Of a stretch of DNA of 30,849 nucleotides, positions 22,799 to 29,560 are shown in pieces. Source of the DNA: Leptospiraceae bacterium (lineage in GTDB: Bacteria > Spirochaetota > Leptospiria > Turneriellales > Turneriellaceae); assembly GCA_016788945.1 (NCBI GenBank), contig JAEUSA010000079.1, positions 1-30,849 of the forward strand, given 5' to 3'. The position numbers and the translations under genes were made by a program. Each line of letters opens with the position of its first letter. The first letter of the stretch is position 1. The notes below the pieces were generated by a model. It did no database searches. It was not told the origin of the DNA and worked only from the letters and a program-made list of their open reading frames with translations.

Positions 22799-23167
22799 AT
22801 GAAAACTACATTAGGCATGTTGCTGTTGCTCGCAGCAGCTTCGATCATGGCGATGGAACCGGGTGAAGGGCGCATGCGCATGCGCAAGGGTCGCAAAGGA
22901 CCGAAAGGGCCGATGATGGGCCATATGTTTCAAATGATGGATACCGACAAAGACGGTAAAGTGTCGAAACAAGAATGGCAGGCACACCACGATAAGCGCT
23001 TCAGTGAACTGGACGCAGATAAAGACGGTTTTATCACGCAAGAAGAGATGAAGGCGCATCATGAAAAAATGATGGAAAAAGGCGGCATGATGGGGCCGCG
23101 CGACGACGGGGACGATCAGGGCGAAAAGCCACGCAAAAAGAAAAAAGCCCCTAAAGGCGAAGAGTAA
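22799..23167 (+). CDS. Small exported EF-hand calcium-binding protein
   Basis: The 122-residue product begins with a hydrophobic signal peptide (residues 1-18). It has a basic Gly/Met-rich stretch (24-46) and then two canonical EF-hand loops: D48-T-D-K-D-G-K-V-S-K-Q-E59 and D72-A-D-K-D-G-F-I-T-Q-E-E83. Both have all the usual Ca2+ ligands. A His/Met-rich segment (A-H-H-E-K-M-M-E-K-G-G-M-M) and a Lys-rich tail follow, which could bind other metals or membranes. The start at ATG 22799 (M-K-T-T) gives a proper signal peptide; the frame is open further upstream but that part looks non-coding. The next gene begins nine bases after its stop. Confidence 0.88.
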   Translation: MKTTLGMLLLLAAASIMAMEPGEGRMRMRKGRKGPKGPMMGHMFQMMDTDKDGKVSKQEWQAHHDKRFSELDADKDGFITQEEMKAHHEKMMEKGGMMGPRDDGDDQGEKPRKKKKAPKGEE

Positions 23168-23175
23168 AAACAAAA

Positions 23176-23829
23176 ATGGCTGCAGGCGATCAGGGTCCGA
23201 TGCTGCAGTTGCTCGATGCTGCGTACGTCCAAGTGCTCAATGGCTTCGGCGTATTCAGTTCGGCGCAAACGATGGCACAGGAATACCTCGAGAAGAATGG
23301 GGGCGATCCCAAACGCGCCGCCGATGACCTGATCGCTTGGCAGATGACCAAAGCTGCAACTTCTGGTTTTGTCACGAATATTGCTGGCGCCGCAGCACTG
23401 CCAGTCGCTTTGCCGGCTAATATTACTTCAGTGATCTATATTCAGCTGCGCATGATTGCGGCGGTGGCTATCCTTGGTGGTTACGATGTGCATTCAGATA
23501 AGGTGCGTACGCTCATTTATGCGAGTCTGCTCGGCGCCGGCGCGGCCGATTTGCTGAAAGACGCGGGTATCAAGCTTGGCGAGCGGGTAACCGCCGCGGC
23601 GATTGCGGGGCTCACCGGACTCGTCGCGCGCAAAATGGCAACTTCGGCAGCCGCGCGATTATTGGCAAAACTGGGTCTGAGCAGCGCGTCGAATTTTGCC
23701 CGACTCGTGCCGATTGCGGGCGGTGTTGTTGCGGCAGGTGTCGATGCGGCGTCGACCAAAGCGGTCGGTGCGGTAGCCGTCAAAATATTTCTTGCGAGCG
23801 AAACGGCGGCGCAACCCGCGGTGTCATAA
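23176..23829 (+). CDS. EcsC-like protein
   Basis: The 217-residue product is Ala/Gly-rich and helical. It has hydrophobic stretches at about 62-78 (F-V-T-N-I-A-G-A-A-A-L-P-V-A-L-P) and 88-100, followed by G-G-Y-D-V-H-S-D-K-V-R-T-L-I-Y-A-S-L-L-G, and near the C-terminus V-P-I-A-G-G-V-V-A-A-G-V-D-A-A-S-T. This order (Gly-rich entry, A-L-P, G-x-D-x-x-x-x-x-V-R-T, then V-P-x-x-G-G) is that of the EcsC family; its biochemical role is not known. The protein probably touches or inserts into the membrane. It is nine bases downstream of the EF-hand gene, so likely the same transcript, and ends 15 bases from the convergent membrane SRPBCC gene. Confidence 0.75.
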   Translation: MAAGDQGPMLQLLDAAYVQVLNGFGVFSSAQTMAQEYLEKNGGDPKRAADDLIAWQMTKAATSGFVTNIAGAAALPVALPANITSVIYIQLRMIAAVAILGGYDVHSDKVRTLIYASLLGAGAADLLKDAGIKLGERVTAAAIAGLTGLVARKMATSAAARLLAKLGLSSASNFARLVPIAGGVVAAGVDAASTKAVGAVAVKIFLASETAAQPAVS

Positions 23830-23844
23830 GCGCGCCGTAATTTC

Positions 23845-24693
23845 TCAATCCGTTCTTTCGGCGCGTTGCTTGATGACGTGCAGGATATTCTCCTGTATTT
23901 CACTCATCAGATACCTGCTCCACAGCCGGGCATAGAAATTAAAGTGTGTTGAGATGCGGTGCTCACTGTAAAGTTTCAGTCTGACCCCGCCCTGCGCGGG
24001 ATAAATTTCATAAGTACCGCTTAGAACGTCGAAGAACGCACCGCCTACCGTGACGTGTTCGTCAAGTGTGGTGAGCGGTGTCATATTCGGGTCGGCCTTG
24101 ATTGTAAACGACAGCCGCCGGTTTTCGCGCCAGTCGGTAACTGTTTCGACAAATTGCAGGCCGCGCTCAAAAGTCGCCAGTCTGGTTTGTCCGACACCAT
24201 CGCCGCTCAACAGCGCTTCGACGGGTTTGGGAAAACCCATGGTAAAAAACATACTATTTTGCGGCTCGGTAATTTTTTCGACGCGGACAATTTTTTTCCA
24301 CACGCGACTTGCATCCGCGCGAATGAAAATCTCATTGGCGACGATCTGTTTTTCAGCCGGTAACGGCACAGCCTGCTCGGCGAATGAGAGCGGTACGGGC
24401 ATCAGGGTAAAAGTCGCAAAAATAAAATGTTTGCTGCGCGAACCAAGCACGAGGCGCAGCATCAGGCCGCCAAAACCAGCGAGCAAAAGCATGACGGGAA
24501 ACGCCATCACGAGGCAGATAGTCCCCTCCCAATGCACGATGAGGGATAATACCATACATAGCAGGGCAGGTAACATCGGCTCAAAAATTGCTGCCGTATA
24601 GCTGATCAGGCGTTCGCGTGTGCGGATATAAACATGCACCATGCCAATAACCGCGGGCAAAATGAATACGTAAGACAGCGACATGACGATCAT
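23845..24693 (-). CDS. Membrane protein with C-terminal SRPBCC domain; N-terminus probably longer
   Basis: From ATG 24691-24693 the product is 282 residues. It has three or four membrane helices (about 4-23, 37-56, 60-80 and a further hydrophobic stretch at 86-104) and a soluble START-like/SRPBCC domain (about 117-275) that begins I-V-A-N-E-I-F-I-R-A-D-A-S-R-V-W and contains F-T-M-G-F-P-K-P and V-G-Q-T-R-L. The same frame stays open upstream to a stop at 24853-24855. Codons from 24822 (ATT) down read E-K-K-L-G-S-F-P-R-S-L-L-F-A-A and an extra membrane helix, which looks like the natural start of the protein, yet no ATG, GTG or TTG occurs there. The stretch may begin at ATT 24822 or CTG 24786. 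A terminator-like hairpin lies just before it. Confidence 0.78.
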   Translation of the reverse strand: MIVMSLSYVFILPAVIGMVHVYIRTRERLISYTAAIFEPMLPALLCMVLSLIVHWEGTICLVMAFPVMLLLAGFGGLMLRLVLGSRSKHFIFATFTLMPVPLSFAEQAVPLPAEKQIVANEIFIRADASRVWKKIVRVEKITEPQNSMFFTMGFPKPVEALLSGDGVGQTRLATFERGLQFVETVTDWRENRRLSFTIKADPNMTPLTTLDEHVTVGGAFFDVLSGTYEIYPAQGGVRLKLYSEHRISTHFNFYARLWSRYLMSEIQENILHVIKQRAERTD

Positions 24694-24831
24694 CGCCGTC
24701 CCGAAGTTCTGTGAGTTTTTCAGAAAGAACCGCGCAAAGAATTGCGTGGCAAAACCATAGGCAACGCCGCAAATCGCCGCGAACAGTAGAGACCGGGGAA
24801 ACGAGCCTAATTTCTTTTCAATGCAATAGCT

Positions 24832-24869
24832 AAAAAAAACACGGGCAGACGGTCAATCACCTGTCTGCC
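24832..24869 (-). terminator. Terminator-like hairpin on the minus strand between fur-family gene and membrane SRPBCC gene
   Basis: Read on the minus strand, GGCAGAC-a-GGT (24869-24859) pairs with ACCGTCTGCC (24853-24844) around a five-base loop with one bulged A. It is followed after four bases by eight T residues (24839-24832). Its direction points into the membrane SRPBCC gene. There is no minus-strand gene before it, so it would end an antisense or leader transcript. Confidence 0.6.
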
Positions 24870-24933
24870 GGCGTTGTGCGCATCGTGTTGCTGATAAAGC
24901 TTGACGATGCAATTTTTGCACCGGGGCTGAACC

Positions 24934-25416
24934 ATGGAAAAGCGCCCTGAAAGTATTTCGCGCGAAATGTCGCTGCTGAAGGAGCGCATGCTGCAGAACC
25001 AGTATAAATCCACACCGCAGCGCGACGAAATCGCCGACTGGATTTTTCGCACGCATGAACACTTTACCGTCGAAGATTTGATCGCGAGCTTTCGTGAAAA
25101 AGGCAAGAAGGTATCACAAGCGACAGCGTACCGCGTGATACAGATGATGCTCGACCTCAAGCTGATCGAAGAGCACGATTTCGGCAAAGACTATAAATTT
25201 TACGAACATACCCCGGGGCATGAACACCACGACCACATTGTCTGCATGGATTGCGGCAAAATCATCGAGTTTTCCGATCCGAATCTGGAAAGCCTTAAAG
25301 AAAAAATAACCCTCAAGAGCGGGTTCAAAATGCGCAAGCACCACCTGACGATTTATGCCGAATGTACAACCTGCCCGCCGGAAAAGAAAGTGCTGACCAA
25401 CAAGCGCATGAGCTAG
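24934..25416 (+). CDS. Fur-family metal-dependent transcription repressor
   Basis: The 160-residue protein has an N-terminal winged helix (S-T-P-Q-R-D-E-I-A-D-W-I, then V-S-Q-A-T-A-Y-R-V-I as recognition helix) and a C-terminal dimerisation domain. Metal ligands are visible: H-E-H-H-D-H (96-101), C-M-D-C (104 and 107) and C-T-T-C (144 and 147), the last two pairs forming the usual structural Zn site. Family members sense Fe, Zn or peroxide; which one cannot be read here. ATG 24934 has GGGG seven bases upstream. The following two TonB-like genes would fit an iron or metal uptake setting, but the link rests on position only. Confidence 0.94.
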   Translation: MEKRPESISREMSLLKERMLQNQYKSTPQRDEIADWIFRTHEHFTVEDLIASFREKGKKVSQATAYRVIQMMLDLKLIEEHDFGKDYKFYEHTPGHEHHDHIVCMDCGKIIEFSDPNLESLKEKITLKSGFKMRKHHLTIYAECTTCPPEKKVLTNKRMS

Positions 25417-25479
25417 AGCGCGTCCAGCCTGCACGCTGAAAAATCTTGTCCGCCTGTTTTTGCCGCTTGTCTTGGCGGG

Positions 25480-26175
25480 GTGAGCGATCTTGGCGGTATT
25501 ACGCTATCGTCGGGCGAGCATGTCTACGCCGGGCTGTCGAATTCTTTCGCCGAAACTCCCGATGGCAAAAAGCGCAAATATCTGATTATTGCGATAGCCG
25601 TTGTCTTAATCGCCGAGATCATAACCTACCTGACTTTCAGTTATCAGGGCGAAGCGCGGGAGATTCCCTACAGTTCGGCCTCGATTGACCTTGGTGATTT
25701 TAAGCCGCGCGCGCGCCGCGCGCCGGTGATCGAAATCGACGAGGTATTTGGTAACCAATTCGTAAAAGAAAAGAAAGATGCCAGTGCCTTGCCTGCCAAC
25801 GAAGCGGGCGGCTCGATCGACGGCGAAGGTGTGGTCGATCTCGATGTCGAAGGCACGGGCAGTGGCGGTAATGCGCCGAATATTGCACGCTGTGCAGTAC
25901 GTAATTTTCCCGCCGAGGCAAAACAATACGTCGAAGAAGCGCTCGTGCTGATGAGTATACTCGTCGACAAATCGGGTATGGTGCGCGAAGCCAAACCGCT
26001 CTACGTAAATTTCAAAAAAAATCTTCCGCCCGAGCTGAAAGACCGTATGAAAAAACTCTTCATGAGTGCGGGCCGGGCTTCGCTCATGGGCCGACGCTGC
26101 CCGGTATGGTACGCGAATGGTGTTGCGACGGGTTATAAACTAGAAGTGCCGCTGAGTTATGAGCTTTACAATTAG
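25480..26175 (+). CDS. TonB-like protein, paralogue 1
   Basis: The 231-residue protein has a cytoplasmic N-terminus of about 33 residues, one membrane helix (about 34-53), an extended acidic/Gly-rich linker (E-G-T-G-S-G-G-N) and a C-terminal domain from about 134. That domain has I-A-R-C-A-V-R-N-F-P-A-E-A, L-V-D-K-S-G-M-V-R-E-A and a final strand Y-K-L-E-V-P-L-S-Y, the topology of TonB C-terminal domains. Two Cys (138 and 207) are conserved in the neighbouring paralogue with identical spacing. The start is GTG 25480, the only usual start codon in this frame after the Fur-family stop. No ExbB/ExbD gene is in view. An anchored periplasmic adaptor role is inferred. Confidence 0.72.
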   Translation: MSDLGGITLSSGEHVYAGLSNSFAETPDGKKRKYLIIAIAVVLIAEIITYLTFSYQGEAREIPYSSASIDLGDFKPRARRAPVIEIDEVFGNQFVKEKKDASALPANEAGGSIDGEGVVDLDVEGTGSGGNAPNIARCAVRNFPAEAKQYVEEALVLMSILVDKSGMVREAKPLYVNFKKNLPPELKDRMKKLFMSAGRASLMGRRCPVWYANGVATGYKLEVPLSYELYN

Positions 26176-26202
26176 GCTCGATTGACAGATCTCACATTTA
26201 TC

Positions 26203-26790
26203 ATGTCCCGACGTAATCTGATCGTTGCTCTTGTGCTCATCGCCGCCGTCGTCGCGGTATTTTTTTATCTGCGACCTTGCGGCCCGTCAGTCGGGCAACA
26301 GGTCAGCGAGCCACTGCAGGGTAAGCCGGCGATCGCCGAAGCTCCCAAAAAAGATGCACAGCCCGCCGCAGACAAGGTGAAAGCCGAGCCGGTAATGCCG
26401 AAAGATACTTCTGCCCCGGTGGAAAAGAATGTGCCACCGGCCAAACATGAAGTCGATACCGCTCCGCCGGTACAGCTCAGCTCAACCGAAGAAATTCCTG
26501 ATATTGGCCGTTGTGCGGTAAAAAACTTTCCGCCTGAGGCGAGACCGCACGTCACCCTCGCCATTGTGACCGTAAAGCTTGTGGTAGATAAATTCGGCAA
26601 CGTTATCTCTGATACGCCGATTTCGGTGGAATTTCCGCAGGGGCTCGACGACGACATATTACCGCAGATGCGCAAGCTATTCATCAAAGCCGGCAGCCGC
26701 GCGTTCGGCGCGAAGAAATGCCCACCATACAAAAAAGACGGCCAGAATCTCGGTTACGAGATTGAGGTACCCATTCACTACAAACCCTGA
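26203..26790 (+). CDS. TonB-like protein, paralogue 2
   Basis: From ATG 26203 the product is 195 residues: a basic start, a membrane helix (about 5-22), a Pro/Lys/Ala-rich linker (about 35-90) typical of TonB proteins, and a C-terminal domain with I-G-R-C-A-V-K-N-F-P-P-E-A, V-V-D-K-F-G-N-V-I-S and Y-E-I-E-V-P-I-H-Y. It is a clear tandem paralogue of the preceding gene. The domain Cys are residues 104 and 173, the same 69-residue spacing as in paralogue 1, which suggests a disulfide. The frame is open from a TTG at 26182, but the ATG gives a more natural N-terminus. It is followed two bases later by the HAD gene. Confidence 0.75.
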   Translation: MSRRNLIVALVLIAAVVAVFFYLRPCGPSVGQQVSEPLQGKPAIAEAPKKDAQPAADKVKAEPVMPKDTSAPVEKNVPPAKHEVDTAPPVQLSSTEEIPDIGRCAVKNFPPEARPHVTLAIVTVKLVVDKFGNVISDTPISVEFPQGLDDDILPQMRKLFIKAGSRAFGAKKCPPYKKDGQNLGYEIEVPIHYKP

Positions 26791-26792
26791 CG

Positions 26793-27446
26793 ATGCGTTA
26801 TGAATACTTTGCCCTCGACATCGACGGCACCATTTTTTCTTCCGAAGAGATAATTTACCCTACATACAAAGAGGCGATCGATCGCTACAACGCCACACAG
26901 GGCGGGTCGCTCGAGTGTCCGGTGCGCGAGCGCATTATGCTCGAAATCGGCAAACCGGTAAAAAAAATCTTTGAGAACCTGTTCCCTCTGTTGCCTGAAA
27001 CCGGGCGTGACACGCTCTCCGATTCGGTACTCGACATACTCTGCGAACGGATTTCTCACGGCGAAGGTGAATATTATCCGGCAGTTTCGGCAACGATCGA
27101 GGCGATAGCGGCGCGCGGCGGTAAGATACTGGTCGCATCGAACGGGCGCCGGCGTTACATCGAGGCGATACTCGATTATTGTAAAGTGCTCGGCTACGTT
27201 GTGCATCCGACCTATATCGATGGAGTAAAAATCAAAAGCAAAAATGATATCATGCTGTCTTATGCGGCAATAGGCATACCGGTAGCCAAAATGCTCATGG
27301 TCGGCGACCGTCTGAGCGATTTCGAAGCTGCGCGCGCAGTGCGGTGTGATTTTGCCTGGTGCGAATATGGTCATGCGCCGATAGGTGAGATCAACGAGTT
27401 TGAAATCAAGCTCACAGCGTTCAGCGATCTAATTCAGTATGCCTGA
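26793..27446 (+). CDS. HAD-superfamily phosphatase
   Basis: The 217-residue cytoplasmic protein has the HAD motifs in order: D9-I-D11-G-T (nucleophile and acid), a helical cap (about 16-95), A-S-N-G (115-118), a Lys at 148 or 150 for motif III, and G-D-R-L-S-D (171-176) for Mg2+ binding. The size and C1-type cap point to a phosphoglycolate-phosphatase-like enzyme acting on a small phosphate ester; the substrate is not evident. It starts two bases after the TonB-like stop, and its own end overlaps the HIT gene by eight bases, so the three are translated together. Confidence 0.9.
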   Translation: MRYEYFALDIDGTIFSSEEIIYPTYKEAIDRYNATQGGSLECPVRERIMLEIGKPVKKIFENLFPLLPETGRDTLSDSVLDILCERISHGEGEYYPAVSATIEAIAARGGKILVASNGRRRYIEAILDYCKVLGYVVHPTYIDGVKIKSKNDIMLSYAAIGIPVAKMLMVGDRLSDFEAARAVRCDFAWCEYGHAPIGEINEFEIKLTAFSDLIQYA

Positions 27447-27861
27447 AAGTTTTGTCTTACACGCGCAACTCGAAAAAGACACGTTCGCACTCGCTGAGCT
27501 TTCGCTGTGTGCGGTCAGGGCGATGGATGTCGCTGCGCTGCCCTGGCTGGTGCTGGTGCCCCGCGTCGATGGGGCGCGCGACACCATCGACCTCAGTACC
27601 GATGCGCAACGGCAGCTGATGGAAGAAATTGCGCTCGTAAGCCGTGCCTTGCGCGCCGGTTTTAATCCACACAAGCTGAATGTCGCAGCTCTCGGTAATG
27701 TGGTGCCGCAATTGCACGTGCACGTCGTGGCGAGATATACCGATGATGCGGCCTGGCCGAAACCCGTGTGGGGCAATTTACCGATGCAACCCTATCTTAC
27801 TGATCAGCGCGAAGAATTCCGTCTGACTTTTGCCAAAGCACTGAGCAGCGTAAAGAATTGA
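27439..27861 (+). CDS. HIT-family protein with variant triad
   Basis: The 140-residue protein has the HIT fold layout: W-L-V-L-V-P-R-V early, a central helix, then N-V-V-P-Q-L-H-V-H-V-V-A-R-Y (87-100). The catalytic motif reads H93-V-H95-V-V97, so the first two His of the triad are present and the third is Val. I recall the L-H-V-H-V-[IV]-A-R variant as common in a bacterial subgroup, together with the following W-P-x-P-V-W-G seen here. Relatives hydrolyse dinucleoside polyphosphates or nucleoside phosphoramidates. It overlaps the HAD gene and lies 29 bases before the lipoprotein gene. Confidence 0.9.
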   Translation: MPESFVLHAQLEKDTFALAELSLCAVRAMDVAALPWLVLVPRVDGARDTIDLSTDAQRQLMEEIALVSRALRAGFNPHKLNVAALGNVVPQLHVHVVARYTDDAAWPKPVWGNLPMQPYLTDQREEFRLTFAKALSSVKN

Positions 27862-27890
27862 CTTCGTACCCGAGCCGGGTATATGTCGCC

Positions 27891-28436
27891 ATGAAAAAAA
27901 TAATAGCGTGTATAGCGGCCATGCTGGTGCTTTCGCTGAATTGCAAATCAGGCCAGGGTGCCGAGGGGGATAAATCCATGTTTAGCGGAAAGGTGACTGC
28001 CGAAGTGGATAAATTACTCGCTGGTACCGAGGTGTACGCAGATCCGCAGCGCGTGATTCCTGTAATTGTCAATTCAGAACAAGGGTCGGGCGCGAATGCG
28101 GAAAATCTCGAAAGTTACGCGATCATCAAGAAGGGCAAATTGCTCAGCGCAGATCAGGTTAAACGCCTGCAGGCTGTAATCTTCAACGAGAAAACCTATG
28201 ATTTTAATCTTGCGAAGAAATGTATGTTCGTACCTTATGTCGGCTTCATTTTCGAAAAGGCGGGCAAGCAAGCACACGCGCTGTTTTGTTTTTCGTGCAA
28301 TGAAGTGAGTTTTGGTCGCGAGGGCAAGGCCGGCAATCTCGAGGATTTTGACGCCGCCAGACGCGAGATGCTGTCTTTAGCACGCGAAGTTTTTCCGGGT
28401 GATCGCAATCTGTCAGCGCTGAAAGAAGGTAAATAA
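27891..28436 (+). CDS. Lipoprotein with C-x-F-x-C motif, unknown function
   Basis: From ATG 27891 (M-K-K-I-I-A-C) the 181-residue product has a lipoprotein signal peptide ending L-S-L-N-C, lipidated Cys at residue 18. The mature part has one alpha/beta domain. Its most notable segment is K-K-C-M-F-V-P-Y-V-G-F-I-F-E-K-A followed by A-L-F-C-F-S-C-N-E-V-S-F. The C-F-x-C pair together with the earlier Cys recalls small uncharacterised lipoproteins of environmental bacteria and might form a metal site or disulfide. The frame extends upstream to a TTG at 27858 but without a signal-like start. Its TAA overlaps the caspase-like ATG (TAATG at 28434-28438), so the two are translated as a pair. Confidence 0.78.
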   Translation: MKKIIACIAAMLVLSLNCKSGQGAEGDKSMFSGKVTAEVDKLLAGTEVYADPQRVIPVIVNSEQGSGANAENLESYAIIKKGKLLSADQVKRLQAVIFNEKTYDFNLAKKCMFVPYVGFIFEKAGKQAHALFCFSCNEVSFGREGKAGNLEDFDAARREMLSLAREVFPGDRNLSALKEGK

Positions 28437-29545
28437 TGCGCGCGCTTCCGTTTTTGGGCCGGCTTGCGGCCGTATTTCTGCTGAGTGCCGGCGCCTTGTC
28501 GGCGGGTTCGCTGCGGGTGTTGGTTGTCGGCGATACGAACGATCGTTCGATTGGTAAATCGGTTGTGACTGACATCGCCAATTTTGAAGCATTTGTGCGT
28601 GATGTTTCTGCTAAAACTGGTCTCGAACTCGATCTCAAAACGATCAAGGGTGCAGCGCTGAAGTCCAGAACGATTATGGCGGCGGTACAGGCTCTGAAGA
28701 TAGAAGCTGACGATGCCGTGATTTTTTATTATTCAGGACACGGTTTCCGCACGCAGCAGGTAAAGACCCGTTGGCCGCTGCTCTATATTCCCGACGCGGG
28801 GCAGAAGGGTGTCGATTTTCAATGGGTGATCGACACCATTAACGCAAAAAATCCGCGCATGGTGCTTGCTATCAGCGATTCGTGCAATAACTATATCGAT
28901 TTGCCTGCCGACGGAGTGAACAGCCGTGCAATGCGCCCCGACCAAGATGCTGCGTGGCGTAAGTTGTTTGTCGAATTCTCGGGCCGCATCTATGCGTCGG
29001 GTTCGCAGGTTGGCCAGTTTTCATTTGGCCAAGACGGTGTCGGTGGTGCGTTCACCAGCCGGTTTCTTTCTATCGTGCGCAGCGAGGTGAAGAACGGCAA
29101 TGCCAGTTGGGATAACATCATGAAACTGTCGTCGCGCCAGATTATGATTAACAGTCCGCAACAAAAAACGCAAGATCCCCAATACGAACTGGTCAAAGGT
29201 AATGCGACACAGACACCACAGGTTGAACTGGTAACGGCTGAGCCCGTTAAGCCCGAAGAACATAACGAACAATGCCAGGCGTTGAGCGAATTTGCGACTG
29301 CGCTCACACAGCTGAAAGACAGCATGCCCGCAAAGTTCGATTTCAGAAAGCAGAAAGCCGACCTCGCGAGCTACCAGCAGATGGTTGCCGCGCTCATCGA
29401 AGCAGGCGGCGATAAACAGATGATTTCTTTGACGAAGACGATGCAGACTGGGTTAAAGCAAAAAAACTGGCCGAAGTTCCGCTCAGCGGTCTGGGCCTAC
29501 GAAAACCACGTCGGCGAGGTCAAGCAGTCGCTCTGCGCTCAGTAA
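28436..29545 (+). CDS. Secreted caspase-like (C14) cysteine peptidase
   Basis: The 369-residue product has a signal peptide (about 1-23) and a caspase/metacaspase p20-like domain (about 25-230). It shows L-R-V-L-V-V-G-D-T-N-D, then A-V-I-F-Y-Y-S-G-H-G with the catalytic His102, and M-V-L-A-I-S-D-S-C-N-N with the catalytic Cys150. A basic substrate-specificity (P1 Arg/Lys) is usual for bacterial orthocaspases, but the pocket cannot be read with confidence here. The C-terminal region (about 255-369) is a separate helical domain. AGAAGG lies seven bases before the ATG. The gene is coupled to the lipoprotein upstream. Its final codons form half of a palindrome shared with the convergent dikinase gene. 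Confidence 0.9.
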   Translation: MRALPFLGRLAAVFLLSAGALSAGSLRVLVVGDTNDRSIGKSVVTDIANFEAFVRDVSAKTGLELDLKTIKGAALKSRTIMAAVQALKIEADDAVIFYYSGHGFRTQQVKTRWPLLYIPDAGQKGVDFQWVIDTINAKNPRMVLAISDSCNNYIDLPADGVNSRAMRPDQDAAWRKLFVEFSGRIYASGSQVGQFSFGQDGVGGAFTSRFLSIVRSEVKNGNASWDNIMKLSSRQIMINSPQQKTQDPQYELVKGNATQTPQVELVTAEPVKPEEHNEQCQALSEFATALTQLKDSMPAKFDFRKQKADLASYQQMVAALIEAGGDKQMISLTKTMQTGLKQKNWPKFRSAVWAYENHVGEVKQSLCAQ

Positions 29546-29560
29546 TCAGCGCAGAGCGGC
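29527..29560. terminator. Bidirectional palindrome spanning two abutting stop codons
   Basis: CGCTCTGCGCT (29529-29539) pairs perfectly with AGCGCAGAGCG (29548-29558) around an eight-base loop. The loop contains the TAA of the caspase-like gene (29543-29545) and most of the TGA (as TCA, 29546-29548) of the convergent gene. Wobble and G-C pairs extend it by two. It lacks a T-run but is placed as a shared terminator or convergent-transcript barrier. Confidence 0.7.
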
